Source of the DNA: Chryseobacterium camelliae
Lineage (GTDB): Bacteria > Bacteroidota > Bacteroidia > Flavobacteriales > Weeksellaceae
DNA length: 64,000 nt
Reading direction: 5' to 3'
Assembly: GCF_027920545.1 (NCBI RefSeq)
Contig: NZ_CP115859.1
Coordinates: 1,792,001-1,856,000 of the forward strand
Position 1 is the stretch's first letter, and the number at the start of each line of letters is the position of its first letter. Of this stretch, positions 37,000 to 48,266 are shown in pieces. The notes under the pieces were generated by a model. That model worked only from the letters and a program-made list of their open reading frames with translations, made no database searches and was not told the origin of the DNA. The translations under genes were made by a program, and so were the position numbers.

Positions 37000-37022
37000 T
37001 TGTTAGATTTAATTAATCATAG

Positions 37023-37056
37023 AAAAGCAACTTCAAATTGGAGTTGCTTTTTATTT
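37023..37056. terminator. terminator between aconitase and thiF
   Basis: AAAAGCAACTTC (37023-37034) pairs with GGAGTTGCTTTT (37040-37051) with one G-T pair, flanked by A and T runs; serves both converging genes. Confidence 0.85.
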
Positions 37057-37070
37057 TAAGACAATATCAT

Positions 37071-37790
37071 TTAAAAATCAATTGTCTGAAATCTCCATTC
37101 CAGTGTATCAATTAATGTGATTTGATTTAAATTTAATGGCAAATCCGTTATTATTTTCAATATCAGATTAACCATCATACTTCCCACAATTCCAGACAAT
37201 GCACCTAAAACGCCCAAGCTATCACAGTCAGGGAGATCTTCATCAAAAGGAGCCTCCGGAAAAATGTCTCTTAAATTTCTGCTTCCTTTATAATTGAAGA
37301 CGGCAACCTGCCCTGAAAACCCAAGAATACTTCCGTACACTAAAGGCTTATTCAGTTTTACACAAACATCATTAACTAAATACCTCGTTTTAAAGTTATC
37401 TGAACCGTCGACGACAATATCAAACTGAGAAATCATTTCTTTCGCATTCGACTTGTCTATTTTCTGTTCAATGGGAACAAATTGTACCTGATGATTCAGG
37501 TTTTTCACAAATTCTTCTGCACTTTTTACTTTAGAAATCCCAACAGATTTTTCGTTATGAATGGTTTGCCGGTTCAGATTATGCAATTCAACCTCATCAA
37601 AGTCCACAACTCCCAGCATTCCAACTCCTGCCGCTGCCAAATACTGAATAACAGGACTCCCCAAACCACCGGCTCCAATCACCAGAACTTTAGCGTTCAT
37701 GATTTTCCGCTGACCTTCCAAACCGATCTCTTCAATGAAAATCTGTCGGCTGTATCTTGCAAAAACATCTTCGTTTTTCATTTTATTCAT
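37071..37790 (-). CDS. thiF: ThiF-like sulfur-carrier adenylyltransferase
   Basis: 239 aa E1-like/MoeB-ThiF fold. The ATP-binding GAGGLGSPVIQYLAAAGVG is at about 37-55, Asp/Arg residues of DFDEVELHNLNRQ follow, and VDGSDNFKTRYLVND is the family DN-x-x-TR motif. Activates the ThiS C-terminal Gly as acyl-adenylate for sulfur transfer. The four zinc-binding cysteines of E. coli ThiF are missing; Cys of PDCDSLGVLG remains. Last gene of the thiamine operon, separated from thiH by a 166-bp palindromic repeat. Starts at 37790 or the next in-frame ATG at 37781 are both possible. Confidence 0.9.
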   Translation of the reverse strand: MNKMKNEDVFARYSRQIFIEEIGLEGQRKIMNAKVLVIGAGGLGSPVIQYLAAAGVGMLGVVDFDEVELHNLNRQTIHNEKSVGISKVKSAEEFVKNLNHQVQFVPIEQKIDKSNAKEMISQFDIVVDGSDNFKTRYLVNDVCVKLNKPLVYGSILGFSGQVAVFNYKGSRNLRDIFPEAPFDEDLPDCDSLGVLGALSGIVGSMMVNLILKIITDLPLNLNQITLIDTLEWRFQTIDF

Positions 37791-37794
37791 TGAT

Positions 37795-37955
37795 TTTTAA
37801 CACAAAGACGCAAGGTTAATTTTAAAAATAATTTCGCATATTTTCGTTTGCAAAGGCACTTCATTTAGCAAAGATTCAACATTCTTGGCTGAGTGTTAAC
37901 GCCCTTGCGAACGAAAAAATATAATAAAATCTTTGTGAGCTTCGCGTTAACATAT
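37795..37955. repeat. inverted pair of a dispersed ~80-bp repeat unit
   Basis: Two copies of a related unit meet head to head: plus-strand TTAACACAAAGACGCAAGG ... TTGCAAAGGCACTTCATTTAGCAAAGA, and on the minus strand TTAACGCGAAGC ... TTCGCAAGGGCGTTAACACTCAGCC. The result is an imperfect palindrome between thiH and thiF that should fold strongly in the mRNA. The same unit occurs singly at 40484-40565 and in degraded form inside the trpS-leader duplication. Confidence 0.75.
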
Positions 37956-37956
37956 T

Positions 37957-39075
37957 TTAAGCACCACTATAAACAGCATCCCAATCTTTCATGATTGGGT
38001 CATAGCCCGCTTTTTTAATGACATTTTTAATTTCCTCCATACTTCTTTCGTCACTAGTTTCAAATTGTTCCAAGGATTCTTTATCCACCGCATAACCTCC
38101 CGGATTGGTTTTAGAAGCGGCACTCATTGCCGTTGCGCCCAGTGAAACGATATGATTTCTGAATTTCTCATTTTCTCTTGTCGAAATAGAGATTTCCAAA
38201 TCCTCATTCCAGATTCTGTAAGCGCAAATCAATTGTAATAAATCTCTATCGGACATCACAAAGTTTGGCTCAATAATTCCTTCCGCAGGTCGAAGCCTTG
38301 GAAACGAAACCGAATATCTGCTTTTCCAGTATTGTTTTTGAAGGTAATCAATATGAAGAGCGTTGAAAAAACTGTCTACTCTCCAGTCCTCCAGCCCTAA
38401 TAAAACTCCCAATCCCATCTTATGAATTCCGGCTTTTCCTATTCTGTCGGGAGTTTCTAAGCGAAAATTGAAATTAGATTTTTTTCCTTTCGGATGATAT
38501 TCTTTATAAACTTCCTGATGATAGGTTTCCTGATAGACCAAAACCGCATTCACACCTGCCTCATGCAGCTCCTGATATTCTTCTTCCGATAAAGGCTGAA
38601 CTTCGATGGAAATATTGACAAAATGAGGTTTTAATAATTTCACAGCATTCAAAAAGTACTCAATTCCGACTGTTTTATTGGCTTCTCCGCTTACCAGCAA
38701 CACATGATTCACTCCCATTGATTTCAAAACCGTTGCTTCGATCATCAATTCTGTATCAGTCAATGTTTTTCTTTTAATAGAATTATCTAAACTAAAACCA
38801 CAATACGTACAGATATTCTGGCATTCATTACTCAGATATAGCGGAGCATACAGCTGAATGGTTTTCCCAAAACGTTTTTGAGTAAGTTGCTGAGTCATTT
38901 TAGCCATTAATTCCAGCTTCTGAGCGGCAACAGGTGAAAGAAAGTTCAGGAAATCCTCGATTGTTTTACTGTTTTTTTGAAGACTTTTTTCCACATCGGA
39001 TAGTGTCACTTTTTCAAGCCTTGCTTTTACCTCATCCCATTGATAATTTTCAAAAAAATCTTTAAAACTCTGCAT
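37957..39075 (-). CDS. thiH: 2-iminoacetate synthase (tyrosine lyase), radical SAM
   Basis: 372 aa. The radical-SAM cluster motif CxxxCxxC is Cys85, Cys89, Cys92 (ECQNICTYCGF); GEANKTVG, IEVQPLSEEEY and RLRPAEG are further ThiH-type segments. Cleaves tyrosine to dehydroglycine (2-iminoacetate) and p-cresol for thiazole formation; hence no ThiO glycine oxidase is expected. Follows thiG with a 12-nt gap. Confidence 0.96.
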   Translation of the reverse strand: MQSFKDFFENYQWDEVKARLEKVTLSDVEKSLQKNSKTIEDFLNFLSPVAAQKLELMAKMTQQLTQKRFGKTIQLYAPLYLSNECQNICTYCGFSLDNSIKRKTLTDTELMIEATVLKSMGVNHVLLVSGEANKTVGIEYFLNAVKLLKPHFVNISIEVQPLSEEEYQELHEAGVNAVLVYQETYHQEVYKEYHPKGKKSNFNFRLETPDRIGKAGIHKMGLGVLLGLEDWRVDSFFNALHIDYLQKQYWKSRYSVSFPRLRPAEGIIEPNFVMSDRDLLQLICAYRIWNEDLEISISTRENEKFRNHIVSLGATAMSAASKTNPGGYAVDKESLEQFETSDERSMEEIKNVIKKAGYDPIMKDWDAVYSGA

Positions 39076-39087
39076 AAAAATTTAATT

Positions 39088-39864
39088 TTAATCAAACAAA
39101 AAAGAAGTGAGAGGGCTTGATGCTTCCGCATGTTGTGAGATTGCTCCCAAACCGGATTCAAAAGCTCTCCTTCCGGCAATTACCCCTTCTTTAAAAGCCA
39201 ATGCCATATTTACGGGGTTTCTCGCAACCGCAATCGCTGTATTTACCAAAACTGCATCTGCTCCCATTTCCATTGCCTTTGCAGCATCAGAAGGGGCTCC
39301 AATTCCGGCATCCACAACCACAGGAACACTGCTTTGGCTAATAATGATTTCTAAAAAGTCCAACGTTCTCAATCCTTTATTGGTTCCAATCGGGGCTCCC
39401 AAAGGCATTACGACTGCAGTACCCGCATCTTCAAGGCGTTTACATAAAACCGGATCAGCGTGAATATAAGGCATCACAATGAATCCTAATTTCGCTAATT
39501 CTTCTGTAGCATATAAGGTTTCAATCGGATCAGGTAATAAATATTTCGGGTCTGGATGAATTTCCAGCTTTACCCAGTTTGTTTCTAAAGCTTCTCTTGC
39601 CAATTGAGCTGCTAAAACCGCTTCTTTAGCTGTTCTTGCTCCGGAAGTATTGGGTAAAAGATGAGATTTTGTAGGTCTTAAAGCATTTAAAATATCATCT
39701 TCCGAAGAATTGACATCGATTCTTTTTAAAGCCATTGTCACCAATTCACTTTCTGAGGCAATAATGGATTCCGTCATTTCTTCAAGGTTACCGAATTTTC
39801 CTGTTCCTAAAAACAATCTCGATTCGAAAGTTCTGCCTGCTATAATTAAGGGTTGATTTTTCAT
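39088..39864 (-). CDS. thiG: thiazole synthase
   Basis: 258 aa TIM barrel. The Schiff-base Lys is Lys99 in [10 protein letters not shown], followed by [39 protein letters not shown] phosphate-binding segments lie at about 180-215. Builds the thiazole phosphate from 1-deoxyxylulose 5-phosphate, ThiS-thiocarboxylate and ThiH-made iminoacetate. Start overlaps the thiE stop by 4 nt. Confidence 0.97.
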   Translation of the reverse strand: MKNQPLIIAGRTFESRLFLGTGKFGNLEEMTESIIASESELVTMALKRIDVNSSEDDILNALRPTKSHLLPNTSGARTAKEAVLAAQLAREALETNWVKLEIHPDPKYLLPDPIETLYATEELAKLGFIVMPYIHADPVLCKRLEDAGTAVVMPLGAPIGTNKGLRTLDFLEIIISQSSVPVVVDAGIGAPSDAAKAMEMGADAVLVNTAIAVARNPVNMALAFKEGVIAGRRAFESGLGAISQHAEASSPLTSFLFD

Positions 39865-40475
39865 TGTATTGCTGTTTTAAATTCATTGATAATTGAAGGC
39901 TGATTGGTAATTTGCCCTGAAACTGCGACTCCGTAAATTCCGATTTGCTGTAATCGTTCAATATCTTCTAAAACGATTCCGCCAATGGCAAAGATTTTTG
40001 GAATTTCTAAAGATTTTTTTTTAAAATTTTCGATGATATTATGATAGCCTTCAAAGCCTAAAACCGGACTCAACTGTTCTTTTGTTGAAGTAAAGCGCAA
40101 AGGTCCCAAACCGATGTAATCACACGGTTCATTCATTCTTTGAAGAACATCTGAAATTGTATTTGCAGTTCCTCCAATCATTTTATTTTCTCCTAAAATC
40201 TGTCTCGCAATTTCAATAGAAGTATCTTTTAGACCTAAGTGAACACCGTCTGCATCAATCTCTTTTGCAGTCTGGACGTGGTCGTTTATTATGCAGACCG
40301 AGTGATAATCTGAACATAACTTTTTTGAAATTTCACAAAGTTTAATGAATTCCTGTTCCGGGGCATTCTTCCAGCGAACCTGGATCCATTTTATACCATG
40401 ATCAAGAGCTTTTCTAATATTCAGCTCCTGATCTTCTATCGTTAGACCTTGAGAGATGTATTGTAATTTTTCCAT
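39861..40475 (-). CDS. thiE: thiamine phosphate synthase
   Basis: 204 aa TIM barrel. Retains the catalytic signature of true Thi[24 protein letters not shown] with the metal-binding Asp residues, [15 protein letters not shown], and FAIGGI plus GVAVSGQI phosphate-binding loops. Joins HMP-pyrophosphate to thiazole phosphate to give thiamine monophosphate. It is the second ThiE/TenI-like gene of the operon and the better candidate for the synthase. It is preceded by a 99-bp gap carrying a dispersed repeat. Confidence 0.95.
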   Translation of the reverse strand: MEKLQYISQGLTIEDQELNIRKALDHGIKWIQVRWKNAPEQEFIKLCEISKKLCSDYHSVCIINDHVQTAKEIDADGVHLGLKDTSIEIARQILGENKMIGGTANTISDVLQRMNEPCDYIGLGPLRFTSTKEQLSPVLGFEGYHNIIENFKKKSLEIPKIFAIGGIVLEDIERLQQIGIYGVAVSGQITNQPSIINEFKTAIQ

Positions 40476-40483
40476 TTTTATTT

Positions 40484-40565
40484 TTTTAACGCTAAGAGTG
40501 CTAAGATTTATTTTAACTACTAAATGTTTTTAAGTTCGCAAAGGCGTTTCACTCAGCAAAAAGGA
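40484..40565 (+). repeat. single unit of the dispersed ~80-bp repeat
   Basis: TTAACGCTAAGAGTGCTAAG at the left, TTCGCAAAGGCGTTTCACTC and AGCAAAAA at the right, lying between thiD and thiE. It aligns with both arms of the palindrome at 37795-37955 and shares TTAACGC-AAG and TTTAAGT-GCAAAG words with the trpS-leader repeat at 10911-10965. Confidence 0.7.
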
Positions 40566-40574
40566 TAGATTTTT

Positions 40575-41284
40575 TTAAGAATGAAATCCCAACAAGGTAG
40601 GATTGCTTGTTAAAAATTTTTCAATGTATTGTTTTCCGTTTCGGCAGGCATTTTCTATATTTTCTCCTTTCGCTAAATGTCCTGCAATTGCAGACGAAAG
40701 CACACAGCCTGAACCATGTTTTGGGTGATAAACAGAAACATTATCGCCAGGCTGCATTGAGATTTCTTTACCCTTATCCATTAAAATATCTGTTCCTATT
40801 CTATCTTCTCTATGCCCTCCTTTTATCAAAACTGAACACGAGTTTTCAAAAAGATCAGCCCCCTGCAAAACTTTATACTCAATATAATTTGGCGTGATTA
40901 AATCAATTTGTTTCAACACACTTTTTAAGTCCGGAATTGTGTTTACATCAAAAAAAGAAAACTCGGAAGTACTTTTCAGCACAGGATCCCAAACAATTTT
41001 GGTTTTGGAATTATTCAGTTTAATCCTTTTAATGATTTCATTTAAACATTCAGCATCTTTTACGACTCCAATTTTCACTGCCTCAACGAAATATTTTTTC
41101 ATTAAAGCATCAATTGCTGATAAAATTCCTTCTAGAGGCTCCCATTGAATATTGAAAAACTCAGATTCTGTTTGCAAAGTCATTGCCGTACAAATTCCCA
41201 ACCCCTGAACTTTTAATTGCTCAAAGGTTTTTATATCCGCTAATAGACCGGCTCCTCCACTTGGATCAAAGCCTGCAATACTCA

Positions 41285-41309
<25 letters not shown>
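40575..41309 (-). CDS. thiD: hydroxymethylpyrimidine (phosphate) kinase
   Basis: 244 aa ribokinase-fold kinase. Phosphate-binding N-terminal FDPSGGAGLLADIKTFE, a KIGVV segment, VLIKGGHRED, and the C-terminal HPKHGSGCVLSSAIAGHLAKG with anion-hole GSGC and catalytic acid equivalent are present. Phosphorylates HMP-P to HMP-PP. Starts 25 nt inside the upstream tenI-like gene; an alternative ATG at 41285 would overlap by one base but would truncate the conserved N-terminal strand. No fused ThiE domain. Confidence 0.95.
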
Positions 41310-43689
<2,380 letters not shown>

Positions 43690-43702
43690 TTATTTAAAAG
43701 AA

Positions 43703-43909
43703 TTAACCGCCTTGTGTGGCAGTGATAATTAAAATTGAATCTTTGTTGCTGAGAAATGTTTCCGCCCAGAATGACTGCGGAATAATACGGTTGTTGAGTG
43801 CTACCGCAATACCTTTCCGTTTTTGAGGTATCTCAATAGCCAGTAATGCTTCCAGTGTTTCGGGAAGTACATCAAAAGTTCTTAAAGTGTGATTGATTGT
43901 GAGCTCCAT
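43703..43909 (-). CDS. thiS: sulfur-carrier protein ThiS
   Basis: 68 aa ubiquitin-like protein ending in ATQGG; the terminal Gly-Gly is adenylated by ThiF and thiocarboxylated to donate sulfur to ThiG. ALNNRIIPQSFW and DSILIITATQGG are the family segments. First gene of the operon, about 70 nt after the TPP riboswitch. Confidence 0.95.
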   Translation of the reverse strand: MELTINHTLRTFDVLPETLEALLAIEIPQKRKGIAVALNNRIIPQSFWAETFLSNKDSILIITATQGG

Positions 43910-43978
43910 TCCTAAATTTTTAAATACACTTTAGGAATGCCCGTCATTGTACAATAGAATGTACAGCAAAGTCATTTC

Positions 43979-44061
43979 ACTTTTCCCTACGCTAGTATGA
44001 TCTAGAAATCAGGTTCAAAGGGTAAAATCTCAGCCTGTTTGTGAACAGACACCCCTAAAGT
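43979..44061 (-). promoter_or_regulatory. TPP riboswitch controlling the thiamine operon
   Basis: On the minus strand: ACTTT (P1), AGGGGTGT, CAGGCTGAGA, TACCCTTTGAACCTGAT, CTAGCGTAGGGA, and AAAGT closing P1. These are the canonical THI-box blocks. It lies between a good promoter (44097-44067) and thiS. Confidence 0.95.
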
Positions 44062-44066
44062 CGGGA

Positions 44067-44097
44067 CGAAGGTAGACATTTTTTTGAAATTCGCAAA
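44067..44097 (-). promoter_or_regulatory. promoter of the thiamine operon
   Basis: On the minus strand TTTG (44097-44094), 19-nt spacer, TACCTTCG (44074-44067), matching TTTG / TAnnTTTG with one change. It starts transcription just ahead of the TPP aptamer. Confidence 0.55.
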
Positions 44098-44113
44098 ATT
44101 TTGTTTTTTAGAA

Positions 44114-44150
44114 AAATAAAAGAGCGATGAATTACACCGCTCTTTTATTT
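44114..44150 (-). terminator. terminator of the T9SS-secreted protein gene
   Basis: Perfect 13-bp stem AAATAAAAGAGCG / CGCTCTTTTATTT with an 11-nt loop and flanking A/T runs. Confidence 0.8.
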
Positions 44151-44170
44151 AAAGTATTTTGTTTTGCTTT

Positions 44171-46258
44171 TTATTTCTTAATAATCTTAATGGATTGTTG
44201 AGTTCCGTCTTTCATTTCTAAAGCCAAGACATAAAGTCCTTCAGAGATATCTTGTAAATTTATAGAAGATTGAGGATTATTAATCGTTCTGATTAGCTTA
44301 CCAGAAACATCCATTATTTTAGCCGTTTTTACCAATTCCGCTTTATTAATATTTATAATTTCGGTAAAAGGATTTGGATGAACCTTTACAGTTTCTTTAG
44401 CTTCAGTTTCAGAAGTTCCCAGACAACCTGCTGAATCTACGGTTGCAGTAACTTGTGTTCTTGATGATTCACAAGCACTTGTAACATTCAAATTGTATAG
44501 ATAATAATAATATCCACTTGTTGTTGTATTTAGACTACATATATCACCTATTATATATGGAAAAGAAAAATTACTTTCATCATTTTCTCTAATAAAACCT
44601 GAAATTGTTGACGACTTAGCCGTCACTACTAATTTATAACCAGTACCTGCAGGGACATTATAATTTAAAGAAATTGTAGTTGGAGGTGATGCCGCTGCCG
44701 TCGCTGCTGTATAAGCAACATTCACTGTGTAAGTATTGGTTTGCAGAATAGTCCCCCCTGAATTAACAAGATTTATGGTGACTGTTCCCGCTCCCGTTCC
44801 TGCATTTGCTGCTGTGGTAGTATAAGGATATATATCAACAGTATTCACAACCATATCTTTATTCGCATCTATTATTAATCCTAAGGAACTCACTCCGGTA
44901 TTTCCAGTAACTGATACAGGTGCAGATTTACCTCCAGTCATATTTTGAGATTGTGCTGTACTTACCCAATAGTTTGTAGTTGAAGTAAGTACAGGTGTTG
45001 TATATGAATTACCCGTTGCCAACTGAGTTCCCCCTGTAGCAGAATCATACCATTTAATATTCGCTCCGGCAGTTGTAGAAGCTGTAAGTGTAGCAGTGTT
45101 TCCAGGACAAACAGTTGCTCCGTTTGTTGACTGTAATGCTGCCGGTTGGCATTGAGTTGTTAATTTTATTGGCATCAATGTCCAAGAGCTTGTATTTCCT
45201 GTTCCACAACCAGATCTTACCCATACATAATGAGTAGTTGCCCCAGCTAAGGATGGTATTGTTGCTGTTGTCCCCGTAACATTTGTTTGCGTTGGAGTTG
45301 TAGTACTTGTTGGGACAGCACCGGTCGTATTATAATACACATCATAACTTCCCGGTGTCGGAGTTGGAGCTGTCCAGTTTACTGTAATAGAATTTGTAGT
45401 TGCTGAGCCTGTAGTTAAAGTAGGAGCAAAACACGTAGGAGGAGTCCATGTGTAAGTAAGGCCCGCAGGCGGCATACCGGAAGCAGCAGTTGAAGAAGTA
45501 TTAAAATACTGAGTACTTGTATTTGAAGTACCAGATGTTGCACTTGTAAATGCTAAAGTACTTGTATTTAATCGATTATTGTAATCACTATTTGTAGCTC
45601 CTCGAAGACCAATTTGTGCAGTGCCGGTAATTGTTGTACTTCCTGACAAATAAGATCCTGAATTGTAAGTGGTTACTATTTGATTAGAAGTTTCTTTTAG
45701 GCGAATTTGAAAAGAGAAGGCATAAATATATGTAGTAACTGTTGAATAAATTGGTTTAAAATTAGTCCATTGTATTACCATTTCCCTGTTAGGAGCTGTT
45801 CCAACTGTTTCCCATCTTATATCCCCGGTTGTATTGCTTACATTATATACAGCCTGATTTGATCTACCCCAGGCTGAAACAGCGCCGTCCCAGTCTTCTG
45901 TTCCACTGATAGGTGTATTATCTGTTGGATCTGCAGTACCGCCGAAAGATATATATCCGTTGGATGCTACTTTTAGACTGCTGTATACTTTTCCATTATA
46001 ATTAAAAGAAAATGGCATTGTAACAGGATAAAATACATTATATAAGCTTGCTGCTCCGGTACTTGCTGTAGCGGTTCCTAAAACGGTTCCTCCAGTAACA
46101 GCCGTAAAAGTACCAGTAGATTGGGCAAAAGAATAAGCTTTCGCCTGTGCGTCAATAGAAGCGTATGAACCTATTAAAAATAGAGAACAGAGCGCTGCTG
46201 TTTTTAAATTCCTTTTTTGGGAATGCTTAAAAACTTTTAAATTGTAAAAATGTTTCAT
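44171..46258 (-). CDS. T9SS-secreted protein with fibronectin III / Ig-like modules
   Basis: 695 aa. A long signal region (about 1-40, hydrophobic LCSLFLIGSYASIDAQA), Ser/Thr-rich beta domains, a fibronectin type III module at about 280-370 (ITVNWTAPTPTPGSYDVYY ... YVWVRSGC), an Ig-like module at about 375-440 (TVCPGNTATLTASTTAGANIKWYDS), and a C-terminal type A sorting domain at about 625-695 (VHPNPFTEIININKAE, then DVSGKLIR and EGLYVLAL, ending KIIKK). The last is the type IX secretion signal, so the protein is exported across the outer membrane. No catalytic motif was seen; adhesin or surface structural roles are possible. Confidence 0.9.
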   Translation of the reverse strand: MKHFYNLKVFKHSQKRNLKTAALCSLFLIGSYASIDAQAKAYSFAQSTGTFTAVTGGTVLGTATASTGAASLYNVFYPVTMPFSFNYNGKVYSSLKVASNGYISFGGTADPTDNTPISGTEDWDGAVSAWGRSNQAVYNVSNTTGDIRWETVGTAPNREMVIQWTNFKPIYSTVTTYIYAFSFQIRLKETSNQIVTTYNSGSYLSGSTTITGTAQIGLRGATNSDYNNRLNTSTLAFTSATSGTSNTSTQYFNTSSTAASGMPPAGLTYTWTPPTCFAPTLTTGSATTNSITVNWTAPTPTPGSYDVYYNTTGAVPTSTTTPTQTNVTGTTATIPSLAGATTHYVWVRSGCGTGNTSSWTLMPIKLTTQCQPAALQSTNGATVCPGNTATLTASTTAGANIKWYDSATGGTQLATGNSYTTPVLTSTTNYWVSTAQSQNMTGGKSAPVSVTGNTGVSSLGLIIDANKDMVVNTVDIYPYTTTAANAGTGAGTVTINLVNSGGTILQTNTYTVNVAYTAATAAASPPTTISLNYNVPAGTGYKLVVTAKSSTISGFIRENDESNFSFPYIIGDICSLNTTTSGYYYYLYNLNVTSACESSRTQVTATVDSAGCLGTSETEAKETVKVHPNPFTEIININKAELVKTAKIMDVSGKLIRTINNPQSSINLQDISEGLYVLALEMKDGTQQSIKIIKK

Positions 46259-46376
46259 TGGAATTGGATTAAATTAAAACGCCTCTAATTTAATAAAAAA
46301 ACCAACAAAATATAATTTTCTTTAATCAAAAAATAAAAATACCAAATTTAAATTGAATAATCATCAAGAAAAACGT

Positions 46377-47054
46377 TTAATCTTCACAAACTCTCCAAAT
46401 TGCATCATTTTGCGGAACAGGTCCTACAATTACAATTCTTTCTTTGGTAACAGGATGAATAAACTCCAGCTTTCTGGCGTGAAGATTAATCCCTCCGTCA
46501 GAATTTGAGCGGGGTGAACCATATTTTAAGTCACCTTTAATCGGAACACCGGTTTTTGATAACTGAGCCCTGATCTGATGATGTCTTCCGGTTTCCAGAT
46601 CGATTTCCAACAAAAGATAATTATCCAACGTTTTAATAACATGATAAGTCAAGATGGCCTCTTTTGCCCCCTCAGTAGCTTTTGGGAAAACAATGGCTTT
46701 ATTATTTTTTTCGTTTTTCTTTAAGTAATGAACCAGTCTTTGCGTTTTTGGAATCATTTCTTTGGCTATCACAGCCCAATATGTTTTTTTTACCTCTCGA
46801 TTCTTGACCATTTGAGTCAGTCGAGACAAAGCTTTGGAGGTTTTAGCATAAATTACCAACCCCGAAGTAGGTCTGTCTATACGATGAACCAAACCGAGGA
46901 AAACATTCCCCGGTTTGTTATCTCTTTTTTTTATAAAGTCTTTGATTAATTCTAATAACGATTCATCTCCGGTTTTATCGCCCTGAACAAGCTGACCGAC
47001 TTTTTTATTAATCACCAAAAGATGGTTATCCTCATAAATAATCTGTTCCTCCAT
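46377..47054 (-). CDS. RluA-family pseudouridine synthase
   Basis: 225 aa. LVHRIDRPTSGLVIYAKT holds the catalytic Asp60; TGRHHQIRAQL and LHARKLEFIHP are later family motifs. There is no S4 RNA-binding domain, as in RluA and TruC-like members, so the RNA target (rRNA or tRNA) is not predictable. It is in a leftward string with a small membrane protein (3-nt gap) and panB. Confidence 0.92.
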   Translation of the reverse strand: MEEQIIYEDNHLLVINKKVGQLVQGDKTGDESLLELIKDFIKKRDNKPGNVFLGLVHRIDRPTSGLVIYAKTSKALSRLTQMVKNREVKKTYWAVIAKEMIPKTQRLVHYLKKNEKNNKAIVFPKATEGAKEAILTYHVIKTLDNYLLLEIDLETGRHHQIRAQLSKTGVPIKGDLKYGSPRSNSDGGINLHARKLEFIHPVTKERIVIVGPVPQNDAIWRVCED

Positions 47055-47057
47055 GAT

Positions 47058-47384
47058 TTACTGACGATAAGTAGGTCTGTTTACGATTGAAAGAATAATC
47101 CCTCCTAAAAGGCCTATTGTCTTAATCGATTCCAATTTTGTTCCTAATGGGATTAACAAACCTCCAAGCACACAAATGGCAGCTGCCGCGTACATTGCAT
47201 ATACAAAATTCCTGTTGGTAAGCGTAGGTGCTTGAAGAAAAAAGCTAATTCCTATTAAAACATAAAAGACTTTTCTGGAAAGTAAGCTATTGATTTCCGG
47301 AGAAAAGAAATTGAACCATCCTGCTGCAAGACAAACCAGCGCAATTATTGATAAAATTCCCTGAGTAGATTGTTGATTTTTCAT
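47058..47384 (-). CDS. small multi-helix membrane protein, unknown
   Basis: 108 aa with three to four predicted transmembrane helices (about 10-25, 35-50, 58-78, 85-100) and short loops. No family recognised. Wedged between panB and the pseudouridine synthase with 3-nt gaps on both sides, so it is co-transcribed and translation is probably coupled. Confidence 0.8.
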   Translation of the reverse strand: MKNQQSTQGILSIIALVCLAAGWFNFFSPEINSLLSRKVFYVLIGISFFLQAPTLTNRNFVYAMYAAAAICVLGGLLIPLGTKLESIKTIGLLGGIILSIVNRPTYRQ

Positions 47385-47387
47385 GAA

Positions 47388-48203
47388 TTAATAACTTTCA
47401 TTTTCATTAGGGAAGTCCTGACCTTTCACATCTTTTACGTATTGAGCAACTGCCCCTGTAATTTCTGTATATAAATCAAGATATCTTCTTAAAAATTTCG
47501 GGCTAAACCCTTTATTCATTCCAACCATATCGTGATACACCAAAACCTGACCGTCACAATGAGGACCTGCTCCGATTCCGATCGTTGGGATAGAAATGGC
47601 TTCCGTTACTTTTTTAGCAAGGTCTGCCGGGATTTTCTCCAGAACAACAGCAAAGCATCCCAGCTCCTCCAAAAGCTGAGCATCAGCGATTAATTTTTCA
47701 GCTTCTGCTTCTTCTTTAGCTCTTACTTTATAGGTTCCGAATTTATAGATAGATTGCGGCGTTAATCCCAAATGTCCCATTACAGGAATTCCCGCATTGA
47801 TAATTTTTTTAATAGATTTAGAAATTTCCTTTCCTCCTTCTATTTTTACGGCATGGGCACCTCCTTCCTTCATCATCCTTACCGCAGATTCCAATGCTTT
47901 TTCAGGATTACTTTGATACGTTCCGAAAGGTAAATCGGCAACGACCAAAGCTCTGTCGGTTCCTCTTACCACACTTTGAGAGTGGTAAATCATCTGATCT
48001 AAAGTAATAGGCAACGTCGTTTCAAAACCCGCCATTACATTCGCTGCAGAATCTCCTATCAAAACCGCATCAATTCCTCCCGCATCTACCATTTTCGCCG
48101 TAGTAAAATCGTATGCTGTAAGCATCGTTATCTTTTCTTTGTCGAATTTCATTTTACGCAAAGTTTCGGTAGTAACTTTTTTAATTTCAGAATGAACAGA
48201 CAT
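47388..48203 (-). CDS. panB: 3-methyl-2-oxobutanoate hydroxymethyltransferase
   Basis: 271 aa TIM barrel. [27 protein letters not shown] carries the Mg-binding Asp, KIEGG the second site, and [14 protein letters not shown] and [20 protein letters not shown] the substrate loops. Adds a hydroxymethyl group from methylene-THF to ketoisovalerate, the first step of pantothenate synthesis. No panC is adjacent. Confidence 0.97.
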   Translation of the reverse strand: MSVHSEIKKVTTETLRKMKFDKEKITMLTAYDFTTAKMVDAGGIDAVLIGDSAANVMAGFETTLPITLDQMIYHSQSVVRGTDRALVVADLPFGTYQSNPEKALESAVRMMKEGGAHAVKIEGGKEISKSIKKIINAGIPVMGHLGLTPQSIYKFGTYKVRAKEEAEAEKLIADAQLLEELGCFAVVLEKIPADLAKKVTEAISIPTIGIGAGPHCDGQVLVYHDMVGMNKGFSPKFLRRYLDLYTEITGAVAQYVKDVKGQDFPNENESY

Positions 48204-48221
48204 AATGTATCTATTTTTTTA

Positions 48222-48249
48222 AGTTAAAAAGTCGGCATTGAGCCGACTT
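48222..48249 (-). terminator. terminator of the Crp/Fnr gene
   Basis: On the minus strand AAGTCGGC pairs with GCCGACTT around TCAAT (48249-48229), followed by TTTTTAACTT. It lies between the regulator stop and panB. Confidence 0.75.
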
Positions 48250-48266
48250 AAAGTTTTGTATGATTT

